Position numbers and translations under genes: made by a program. From assembly GCA_022511225.1 (NCBI GenBank), contig JAFLRZ010000009.1, forward strand, positions 1 to 64,000: 64,000 nucleotides of DNA, in the 5' to 3' direction. Shown here in pieces: positions 9,138-17,647 of this stretch; within the stretch, counting starts at the first letter, position 1, and each line of letters starts with the position of its first letter. The notes beneath the pieces were generated by a model, which saw only the letters and a list, made by a program, of their open reading frames with translations, had not been told where the DNA came from and searched no databases. This DNA is from Eubacterium sp. Lineage in GTDB: Bacteria; Bacillota; Clostridia; Oscillospirales; Acutalibacteraceae.

Positions 9138-10739
9138 TTATTTTGAGCTGTTAAAATCATAATACTGCTCAAGCACGCATTTCATTCCTTTTTTCTCAGT
9201 TGCATAAGGAGTGGAAAGCAAAACTATACCGGGCATTGCGTTGACTTCAATAAGCTCAGGACCGTCTACAGATACTGCGATATCCCATCCTAAATATCCC
9301 TCGATATGCTTCTGCGTGCATGCAGTAGTTACCATATCAATAATCTCTTTAAAATACGGAATTTTGAAGCCTTTAATCGTAGTCTTGGTCAGAGGATGCT
9401 CTTCAAAGGCATTTCCGTACTGGTCTGCACCGTTGGTTACAACGATACCCGTTTCCTTGTCAACAACCGCGCACATTCCGCCGCTGTGGAAATTATCTAC
9501 TATTGATTTTCCTCCGCCGATTCTGAATGAGGTATAGGCAATGTCAAACATTTTTCCGTCGGAGGTAACAGGTTCATGATTTGATGAAACAGTTACGACT
9601 CTGATAGTGTTAACAGAGCTGTCAGCCATTTTGTTGATATCCTCATGCTGCTTAACAAACTGCTCAACAACACCCTCGGGATAATTCTTCAGCTTGTTAT
9701 ACACCTGCGAATGATTGCCTTCACTGAGGTCAAATGCCTCAACACCAAAGCCCTTGTGTCCTTGAAGCGGCTTATAAATAATTCTGTCGCTCTGAGCGAA
9801 TTTTTCAACAAATTCTGCCTCACTTATCTTTGTGTTAACACACCAAGGTCTGATAATACATTCAGCAAAAAAGTCGTTTGTTAATTCCTTGTTGCAAAGA
9901 ACAGAAACAAAGCTTCTGTCAATATCATATTTTTTGCCGACCTGCTTTGAATTATATGTTAATGCAACGCTGTCCTGCTCTTCATCTGTCAGCTCATAGA
10001 AGTGATAAATAAAATATTCCTTGGTGGTGCAGTGAGTTCTTTCTTTTGCAATTTTAACCTTTTCCTTCGTTTCTTCTCTGCTCCAGCCTGTAGCGTTCAT
10101 TATTTTGCCGCGATATTCCTCAACCTCTGCTCTTCTTGCCTTCTTATTTTCTTCTAAATATTCCTTGTAGATTCTGTTGTGTTCCTCTTTGGGATATTTA
10201 TAAAGTTGAAGTCTAATATAGTTTTTATTGCTGATTCCAAGCTTGTTTTTTGCCCTTTTTAACTGTTTTTCAGCCTGCTTGTGAGTGCATGAGGTTGCGA
10301 GCATAATGGTTTCTACTCTGCGCTCGAATACTTCTTCGTTTGCCTTAATCTCAGAAATCATCTTCTCAAGCTCAGTATTCAGACCTGATTCGCTGTTGAA
10401 AATACTTTTGCTGAAAGGCGTGTCAATACGGTGCATCAGGGTAGCCATTGCTTTGAAGGCGTGCTTTTCGTCCCAATCCATTTTTTCGGCTATCAGTTTA
10501 GCTGTTTTTTGCAATATCCCATATTCCATTGCAATATCTTCCTCTTCGTAAATATAAAAGTTAAAAGCATTGTAGTGTTTAAAAGTTATACCGTATTTCT
10601 TTTTTACGGATTTCATCTTGGCTTTAGCCTCGTCAAAGCTCCATCCGGTTTTATTAACAATACTGTTTATATCGTCAATCTGCTGCTTAGACAGCTTTCT
10701 AATGTTATTTTTAGGTTCTGCCTTTGATAATTCAAACAT
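9138..10739 (-). CDS. Sugar-transfer-associated ATP-grasp-like protein with three N-terminal ~50-aa repeats
   Basis: C-terminal IIYKPLQGHKGFGVEAF...VNTIRVVTV...HSGGMCAVVDKETG...GYLGWDIAVSVDGPELIEVNAMPG. ATG at 10739 has SD AAGGTG; the ORF track extends to a GTG at 10748. Confidence 0.85.
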   Translation of the reverse strand: MFELSKAEPKNNIRKLSKQQIDDINSIVNKTGWSFDEAKAKMKSVKKKYGITFKHYNAFNFYIYEEEDIAMEYGILQKTAKLIAEKMDWDEKHAFKAMATLMHRIDTPFSKSIFNSESGLNTELEKMISEIKANEEVFERRVETIMLATSCTHKQAEKQLKRAKNKLGISNKNYIRLQLYKYPKEEHNRIYKEYLEENKKARRAEVEEYRGKIMNATGWSREETKEKVKIAKERTHCTTKEYFIYHFYELTDEEQDSVALTYNSKQVGKKYDIDRSFVSVLCNKELTNDFFAECIIRPWCVNTKISEAEFVEKFAQSDRIIYKPLQGHKGFGVEAFDLSEGNHSQVYNKLKNYPEGVVEQFVKQHEDINKMADSSVNTIRVVTVSSNHEPVTSDGKMFDIAYTSFRIGGGKSIVDNFHSGGMCAVVDKETGIVVTNGADQYGNAFEEHPLTKTTIKGFKIPYFKEIIDMVTTACTQKHIEGYLGWDIAVSVDGPELIEVNAMPGIVLLSTPYATEKKGMKCVLEQYYDFNSSK

Positions 10740-10749
10740 AAAAATCACC

Positions 10750-11949
10750 TTATCCTTTGACTTTATATAATATTCTTACTAACGCAGATAAAAAATAAAA
10801 TTTTCTGAAGTATTCATATGGCTTCATATCATCTTTGCTTTTTACAAAAAAGATGTCTGCACTGTTCATATATCTTCTCACCTGAGAAGCACTTATATCT
10901 CCTCTTGCAAACTCCTCCATCAGCACTTTTTCACTGATAAACAGCTTGGATTCCTTAACCCTTGCATTCTCGTCAGCAGGTTTGCCTTTCATAATATAAT
11001 CGGCATACATACCGTAGAGGTTTACTCCAAGCTCATTTAGTGCATAGGTTGAGGCACCCGCCCTGAAATTGATTTCAACAAAATACATTTTGCCGTCTGT
11101 ATTCTCAATTAAATCTATATCAAACATTCCGATATAGCCTATGCCTTCAACAAAGCGGCTGCATTTTTCTATTATCTCATCAAAACCATCGGGATTCACG
11201 GTTTCACCCATAAGAGCAACGCCCTTTCTGTCATGATGACCGCCTTCAACAACCCTGAACACTCCTGACGTGATTGCTCTGTTTCCTGTTGAAAATCCGA
11301 GGAGGGAATATTCATTCTTTATTTGAGCATACTCCTCGGCAAGCATTTCAAAATCGCCATTGCCTGCATATGCAGCAAGAACCTTAAAAAGCTCATTTTG
11401 ATTTTCGCATTTTCTCATTGCGTCCTTTGTGCTTTTCATACTCACATTAGGCTTAATAAAGCAAGGATAATGCACGTCATCGGGAATACTGAATTTTCCG
11501 TTTTTCGATTTAATAAGACAGCTCTGAAGCAAAGGCAGCTTGTATTTTTCAGCCTGCCTCTTCTGCTCGTTCTTATCCATCAGTCTTATTATTTCTCCTC
11601 CTGTGCCGTTCACACATGGCGCAAAAAAATATTTGCTAAGTTCATCAAGGCTTCTGTCTACAGCACAGCAAACGTAGTCATCAACCGGAACAAGAAGCTT
11701 TTTCGTCCCTTCGGCAAATTCAAGCAGACAGTCTGCTATTGCGTTCTCGTCCGAACCGACAACAAGCTCCCTGTATGAAGAAACGTACTTGCTTTTTGCG
11801 TCGGGCTTCATCGTTCTGAGGAATTTCATTGCGTTTGGCTTTTCCTTAAAAACCTTAATTACCTCGACCTCATATCCTGCCGAGCCAAGTGCTCTCGCCG
11901 TTGTGAGAATATTGCAGTAATTTCGACCTATAACAACAGCTTTTTCCAT
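10750..11949 (-). CDS. ATP-grasp protein (standalone B module)
   Basis: VIGRNYCNILTTARALGSAGYEVEVIKVF; CFIKPNVSMKSTK; FVEINFRAGASTYALNELGVN. Close paralogue of the second half of the 6519-9116 protein. Confidence 0.9.
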   Translation of the reverse strand: MEKAVVIGRNYCNILTTARALGSAGYEVEVIKVFKEKPNAMKFLRTMKPDAKSKYVSSYRELVVGSDENAIADCLLEFAEGTKKLLVPVDDYVCCAVDRSLDELSKYFFAPCVNGTGGEIIRLMDKNEQKRQAEKYKLPLLQSCLIKSKNGKFSIPDDVHYPCFIKPNVSMKSTKDAMRKCENQNELFKVLAAYAGNGDFEMLAEEYAQIKNEYSLLGFSTGNRAITSGVFRVVEGGHHDRKGVALMGETVNPDGFDEIIEKCSRFVEGIGYIGMFDIDLIENTDGKMYFVEINFRAGASTYALNELGVNLYGMYADYIMKGKPADENARVKESKLFISEKVLMEEFARGDISASQVRRYMNSADIFFVKSKDDMKPYEYFRKFYFLSALVRILYKVKG

Positions 11950-13160
11950 TATTCTCTTCCCAAAGCCATCAGAGCTCTGTGCTTGACGGCGCTTAATCTT
12001 ATTCTTTTATAGAAGCTCCTGCCCGGAGCAGGGTCGTTTTTATCAGTAAGGAGAGTGAAATCAGAATCCTTAATGCATTTATTCAGCTCATACCTGCTCA
12101 TATGGGAGTGAATATAATCCTCCCACGCAACCTTCTCATAAACAAAGCTCTTGCCAAAGGACTTAATCCTTTCCTCAGCCTCGCTGTGTCCTTCTCCGGT
12201 AAGCTCTTTTATTAATATATCGGGAATATTGACTCCGCACATATAATAAGCATAGTTCGGGCCACCGCTTCTAAGGTTGATTTCATTGAAATAAAGCATA
12301 TCACCGCACGCGAACAGCTCCATATCAATCATCCCGAAATAGTGAAGCGACCTGAGCATGTTTTCAAGCTTTTCCTTGCTATCTCCCAAAACCTCAGCAT
12401 CAAGCATAACACCCGACATTGTTACACCCTGCTCGTGTTTTGAGATTCTCGTTTTCTCAATCACACCGGGGATAATAATTTTTTCGTCAAGGCATAAGCC
12501 TGATAAATCATATTCAATATCAATATTAAGATATTCTTGAACAATAATTTCTCTGTCGCTGAAAAAAAGCTTCATAGCATTAAGGTGTTTCGAAAGCTCA
12601 CTTTTGTCATAGCAAACTCTCATCTCGGACTTGCTTCCGTTAATGCTTTGAGCAGGCTTCACAAAACAGGGATAAATAATATCCTTTGGAATAATAATAT
12701 CCCTTCTTAAATCAATAACCCATTCTGAGATTGTTGAAATTCCGCACTCCCTTGCAAGCTCGCTTTGCCAGCTCTTATCCATAGCCTTATGAAGCGGAAT
12801 CGGGTTTTCGCCCACTGTCACAGGCATAAGAAAATGCTTGCTGAGAGCATCATAATTATCTGCAACGATTGAAGCGGTGTAGTCATCGGCAGGGAAAAGA
12901 ACTATCCTTTCACCTGAGCCTGCATATTTCATCAGCTCACTTATAATGCCCTCTCCGCTGTCTCCTTGAATCTTCCTTGACAGAACCTCAACCGATTTGC
13001 GAACGTATTTACTGCAAGCTGCTATAACCGAGCTGCCGCTTTTCTTAACGCTTGCAATCAAATCAACAGTGTAGCCTGCAGAGCCGAGTGAACGTATAAC
13101 TCCAAGCCCCGTTGAATAATTCCTTGAAAGCACTATAACGAGAGGTTTTGAACTGCTCAT
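11949..13160 (-). CDS. ATP-grasp protein (standalone A module)
   Basis: VLSRNYSTGLGVIRSLGSAGYTVDLIAS; FNEINLRSGGPNYAYYMCGVN. Start reset to MSSSKPL at 13160 (SD AGGAG); overlaps the next gene as TAATG. Confidence 0.9.
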   Translation of the reverse strand: MSSSKPLVIVLSRNYSTGLGVIRSLGSAGYTVDLIASVKKSGSSVIAACSKYVRKSVEVLSRKIQGDSGEGIISELMKYAGSGERIVLFPADDYTASIVADNYDALSKHFLMPVTVGENPIPLHKAMDKSWQSELARECGISTISEWVIDLRRDIIIPKDIIYPCFVKPAQSINGSKSEMRVCYDKSELSKHLNAMKLFFSDREIIVQEYLNIDIEYDLSGLCLDEKIIIPGVIEKTRISKHEQGVTMSGVMLDAEVLGDSKEKLENMLRSLHYFGMIDMELFACGDMLYFNEINLRSGGPNYAYYMCGVNIPDILIKELTGEGHSEAEERIKSFGKSFVYEKVAWEDYIHSHMSRYELNKCIKDSDFTLLTDKNDPAPGRSFYKRIRLSAVKHRALMALGRE

Positions 13161-13268
13161 AAGAACTCCTAATACTATATACTCCCTAATATATATACTA
13201 TAACAAATAATTATTATAATATATAACGTAGATAATGTCAATTTATAAAACGTTGATTTAATAAAGAA

Positions 13269-13302
13269 AAGCTCTCATCACACAAAAAACGTGTGATAAG
13301 AG
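13269..13302. terminator. Terminator-like hairpin downstream of iorB
   Basis: GCTCT-cATCACAC-aaaaaac-GTGTGAT-aAGAGC inverted repeat. Confidence 0.6.
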
Positions 13303-13351
13303 CAAATCTAATCAGTGATTCTCAAATATTATGTTATATATAGAGATGTTT

Positions 13352-13927
13352 TTACGCACTTTGTCCAAGTGCAAAGGCCTTTTTATTGAGTTCAAGGAAT
13401 TTTTGCGGTACTATTGCCTCTAATGCAGACAACCACTTATCCTCGGATATATCGGGAAAATACTTCGAAAGTCTGCCCATAAGCGCAATATTAACTGCTT
13501 TTGATGAGCCTGCCTCTTCAGCGAGCTTTAAGAAATCCTTTGCATCTACCTTTGCCCCTGCCTTCTGCATTTTTTCAATAAGATTTTCGGGATAAACTGC
13601 ATTACCCACGATAACGGGCATAGGCTCCATTTCCTGAACGTTGGTAATGATTTGCCCGTCAGGCTTTAGAAACTCAATCCATCTTGCTGATTCAAGCTTT
13701 TCAAATGACACTATAATATCAGCTTCACCTTTATCAATGACGGGTGAATAAACCTTATCACCGTATCTTACGTACGTGACAACTGAGCCTCCGCGCTGGC
13801 TCATTCCGTGTACCTCGGACACTTTAACGTCGTAACCCTGATCAAGCAGAACTTTACCCAAAAGCTTGCTTGCAAGGAGCGTTCCTTGTCCGCCGACACC
13901 TACAATCATAATATTCTTTGTTTCCAT
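13352..13927 (-). CDS. iorB: Indolepyruvate ferredoxin oxidoreductase beta subunit
   Basis: IMIVGVGGQGTLLASKLLGKVLLDQGYDVKVSEVHGMSQRGGSVVTYVRYG. Confidence 0.93.
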   Translation of the reverse strand: METKNIMIVGVGGQGTLLASKLLGKVLLDQGYDVKVSEVHGMSQRGGSVVTYVRYGDKVYSPVIDKGEADIIVSFEKLESARWIEFLKPDGQIITNVQEMEPMPVIVGNAVYPENLIEKMQKAGAKVDAKDFLKLAEEAGSSKAVNIALMGRLSKYFPDISEDKWLSALEAIVPQKFLELNKKAFALGQSA

Positions 13928-14004
13928 ATTAATTCATATAGCCTTTCTTAAAAATCACATATTCTTGTTTCAGCCTAACAAGAGGTGACGAATTGTTCAT
14001 ACTG

Positions 14005-15738
14005 TTATTTTTCCTGATCGTCCAATGCACCGAATTTACACATCTGTGTGCAAACCTTACAGCCAATACAAAGCGTACCGTCTATTTGTACCTTTTTGTC
14101 CTTTACGGATATTGCAGGGCAACCAATCCTCATACAAGCCTTGCAGCCCACGCATTTATCAGCATTTGCTTTAAGCGGTGGATTGTGGACAGTGCCTTTA
14201 ATCATAACGCAAGGTCTGCGACTGATGATAATTGACGGCTCGTCGGCAGAAAGCTCTTCTTTGAGAACTGTTTCAACCTCGCTGAGATTATATGGGTCAA
14301 CAACTCTGACTCTGTTAAATCCAACTGCCTTGCAAAGTGCCTCTAAGTCAACCTTGCTTGCAGGCTCACCGCGAAGATTTTTGCCCGTTGTCGGGTTCTG
14401 CTGGTGACCTGTCATACCGGTTATGGAATTATCAAGAATAATAACGGTTGAATTACTGCCGTTATATGCAATATCTGTTATACCGGTAATACCTGAATGA
14501 ATAAAGGTTGAATCACCGATAACGCCAACGCTATTCTTTTCTCCTTCCTTTCCCATAGCCTTGTTAAAGCCGTGAAGACCGGAACAGGAGGCACCCATAC
14601 AAACATTTAAATCCATTGCATTAAGGGGAGCAACTGCGCCGAGAGTATAGCAACCAATATCGCCGTATACCATACATTTATTCTTGCTGAGTATGTAGAA
14701 CACACCTCTGTGAGGGCAGCCTGCACACATAACAGGTGGTCTGTTTGGTATTTCATCATCAATTGTTATAGTTGATGGCTCAGTCATGCCCATACATCTT
14801 CTGACAAGATTTTGTGAAAACTCACCGCATATCGGGAAGGTATCCTTACCGCTGACGCTGATGCCTAATTGCTTACAATGATTTTCTATAATAGGGTCAA
14901 GCTCCTCAAGAACAATAACCTTGTCAACCTTGCTTGCAAAGTCAATAATAAGCTTTTCCGGAAGGGGATAAATCATACCCAGCTTTAAGATGCTGACACT
15001 ATCGCCAAACACCTCTTTTGCATACTGATATGAGGTTGATGAAGTGATAATACCGATTTTAGTATCATTCATTTCAACCTTATTAAGCTCACAAGATTCA
15101 GCCCACTTGATTAAATCCTTCGTTCTTTGCTCTACACGCACGTGTGCGTTTCGTGAATTTGCCGTCATCATTACCTTTGTGGGGTCTTTAACGTATTTAA
15201 CCTGCTCGGGAACAAATCTGTCCTCAGGCTCAACAACACTTTGTGAGTGAGAAACTCTTGTGCACATTCTCAAAAGCACGGGAGTGTTATATTTTTCGGA
15301 AATCTCGTATGCTTTTTTTGCAAATAATCTTGCTTCCTCTGAATCTGACGGCTCAAGCATGGGAATTTTTGCCGCAATAGCGTAATGACGGGAGTCCTGC
15401 TCATTTTGTGAGGAGTGCATACCGGGGTCATCGGCAACACAAATTACAAGACCTGCATTTAACCCTTGATATGAAATTGTAAAGAGGGGATCAGCTGCAA
15501 CGTTAAGTCCAACGTGTTTCATTGCGCAGGCAGCACGTCTACCGCCAAGAGTAGCACCATGTGCCACCTCGAGAGCCACCTTTTCATTTGGCGCCCACTC
15601 ACAAAAAATTTCATCATACTTGGCTGCTTCCTCGGTAATCTCAGTACTTGGAGTGCCCGGATAGCTTGAAATAACAGTGCATCCTGCCTCATAAAGACCT
15701 CTTGCAACAGCCTTGTTGCCAATCATTAATTCTTTCAT
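14005..15738 (-). CDS. iorA: Indolepyruvate ferredoxin oxidoreductase alpha subunit
   Basis: SYPGTPSTEITEEAAKY; GDIGCYTLGAVAPLNAMD; C-terminal CXXCXXC 4Fe-4S motifs CVGCKACMRIGCP and CIGCKVCTQMC. Confidence 0.95.
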   Translation of the reverse strand: MKELMIGNKAVARGLYEAGCTVISSYPGTPSTEITEEAAKYDEIFCEWAPNEKVALEVAHGATLGGRRAACAMKHVGLNVAADPLFTISYQGLNAGLVICVADDPGMHSSQNEQDSRHYAIAAKIPMLEPSDSEEARLFAKKAYEISEKYNTPVLLRMCTRVSHSQSVVEPEDRFVPEQVKYVKDPTKVMMTANSRNAHVRVEQRTKDLIKWAESCELNKVEMNDTKIGIITSSTSYQYAKEVFGDSVSILKLGMIYPLPEKLIIDFASKVDKVIVLEELDPIIENHCKQLGISVSGKDTFPICGEFSQNLVRRCMGMTEPSTITIDDEIPNRPPVMCAGCPHRGVFYILSKNKCMVYGDIGCYTLGAVAPLNAMDLNVCMGASCSGLHGFNKAMGKEGEKNSVGVIGDSTFIHSGITGITDIAYNGSNSTVIILDNSITGMTGHQQNPTTGKNLRGEPASKVDLEALCKAVGFNRVRVVDPYNLSEVETVLKEELSADEPSIIISRRPCVMIKGTVHNPPLKANADKCVGCKACMRIGCPAISVKDKKVQIDGTLCIGCKVCTQMCKFGALDDQEK

Positions 15739-15757
15739 TTTGTTTCTTACCTTCTTC

Positions 15758-17392
15758 TTATGAATTATTTTGGCTTGCTACCAGATGGTCGGCACCATAT
15801 CTCTTACGCAGAGTCGGTTTTTCAATTTTACCTGTAGCATTTCTTGGGATTTCATCAAATATTACTTTTTTAGGACGCTTATATCTTGCAAGACCAAGGC
15901 AAAATTCGTTGATTTCTTCCTCGGTACATTCTGTTCCGTCCTTGATTTCAACAATTGCAGCAGTAATTTCGCCAAGTCGCTTGTCTGCAACACCGATAAC
16001 TGCAACATCCTTGATTTTGTCAAACTTTCTTAAGAAGTCCTCTATCTGAACGGGATATATATTTTCGCCGCCGCTGACAATAACATCCTTTTTTCTATCA
16101 ACAAGGAAATAAAAGCCGTCCTCATCCTGCATTGCCATATCTCCTGTAAAAAGCCAGCCGTCTTTAATAGTTTCGTCAGTTGCTTCAGGATTGTTATAGT
16201 AACAAGTCATAACTCCCGGTCCTTTAACACAAAGCTCACCAACGTCGCCCTGCTTAACAGGAATACCGTTTTCGTCAACTATCTTACATTCCCATCTGTA
16301 ACCGGGAATACCGATTGCGCCAACCTTATGTACGTTACCAACACCAAGATGAACACAACCGGGACCGGTTGATTCAGAAAGACCGTAGTTTGTGTCATAA
16401 TCATGATGCGGGAAAATTTCGAGCCAACGCTTAATAAGTGACGGAGGAACGGGCTGAGCACCGATATGCATCAGCCTCCACTGGGACAGCTGATATTCAC
16501 TAAGATTAATATTACCGCTGTCAATAGCATCAAGAATATCCTGTGCCCATGGAACAAGGAGCCATGCAATCGTGCAGCCTTCGTTCGACATTGCCTCAAG
16601 AATTGTCTTTGGCTTTGCACCTTTCAAAAGCACTGCTTTACTGCCGGCACAAAGGCTTCCCATCCAGTGAAACTTTGCACCCGTGTGGTAGAGTGGGGGA
16701 ATACAAAGAAACGTATCGTTACGGGTAATTGAGTGGTGAATCATTTCCATTTCAGCCGCTTGTGAAAGGCTTTGGTGCTTGTGTAAAATAGCCTTTGGAA
16801 ATCCCGTAGTACCTGACGAAAAATAAATTGCACCGTAATCCTCGTCAGTAATAGGAATATTTGGGGTAATACTTGAGCAATCAGCCACAAGCTCACGATA
16901 GCTTTCTGCAAAATCAGGGCAGTTATCTCCAACGTATATAAGAAGTCTGCCCTTGCTGAGTCTGTCTGCATTAGCCTCAATTCTGCCGATAAATTCCTTG
17001 CCGAATACAATCATATCTGTATCTGCAAGCTCTGCGCAATATAGAATTTCATCAGCATCATATCTGAAGTTGAAGGGAACTGCAATAGCACCGGTCTTAA
17101 GTATTCCAAAATAGATAGGGAGCCACTCAAGGCAGTTATACATAATTATTGCAACCTTGTCACCCTTTCTAATGCCTCTGCTAATAAGCATATTAGCAAA
17201 TCGGTTAGCCTTTTCGTCAAAGACGTGCCACGTAATTTCTCTCCTGTACGGCTCGTATCTGCCGGGCTCTATAAGGTCATATTCCTTCCATGTAACTCTG
17301 CGATTGTCAACCTCCTCAGGATTAAGCTCAACAAGAGCCACCTCGTCAGGATATAATTTTGCATTTCTTTCAAGCAAATCAATAACAGGCAT
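15758..17392 (-). CDS. AMP-forming acyl/aryl-CoA synthetase
   Basis: AIYFSSGTTGFPKAILHKHQSL; NYGLSESTG; GWLFTGDMAMQDEDGFYFLVDRKKDVIVSGGENIYP; ATGKIEKPTLR. Confidence 0.93.
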   Translation of the reverse strand: MPVIDLLERNAKLYPDEVALVELNPEEVDNRRVTWKEYDLIEPGRYEPYRREITWHVFDEKANRFANMLISRGIRKGDKVAIIMYNCLEWLPIYFGILKTGAIAVPFNFRYDADEILYCAELADTDMIVFGKEFIGRIEANADRLSKGRLLIYVGDNCPDFAESYRELVADCSSITPNIPITDEDYGAIYFSSGTTGFPKAILHKHQSLSQAAEMEMIHHSITRNDTFLCIPPLYHTGAKFHWMGSLCAGSKAVLLKGAKPKTILEAMSNEGCTIAWLLVPWAQDILDAIDSGNINLSEYQLSQWRLMHIGAQPVPPSLIKRWLEIFPHHDYDTNYGLSESTGPGCVHLGVGNVHKVGAIGIPGYRWECKIVDENGIPVKQGDVGELCVKGPGVMTCYYNNPEATDETIKDGWLFTGDMAMQDEDGFYFLVDRKKDVIVSGGENIYPVQIEDFLRKFDKIKDVAVIGVADKRLGEITAAIVEIKDGTECTEEEINEFCLGLARYKRPKKVIFDEIPRNATGKIEKPTLRKRYGADHLVASQNNS

Positions 17393-17501
17393 AATTTACC
17401 CCTTTCAATTTGACGCGTAAAAGCGTTAAAGTATATTATTTATAATTTATCATATATTATTTGCAATGTCAATAATCGACAAAAACAAAAGAATGGAAAA
17501 A

Positions 17502-17623
17502 GGGACGCCCTGCATAACGAAGTACAGCCTCACAATTTTGCTTTTTTGGAAACTGCTGCGTTAAAAATACTCGAAATGCGACAGCATTTCTGCATTTTTA
17601 TGCCTCGTTATGTAGGTCGTCCC
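17502..17623. repeat. MITE-like element with imperfect ~19-bp terminal inverted repeats
   Basis: GGGACGCCCTGCATAACGA (17502-17520) versus TCGTTATGTAGGTCGTCCC (17605-17623), with internal hairpin-forming sequence. Confidence 0.55.
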
Positions 17624-17647
17624 AAACCATCCTTTTGCAATCAATAT

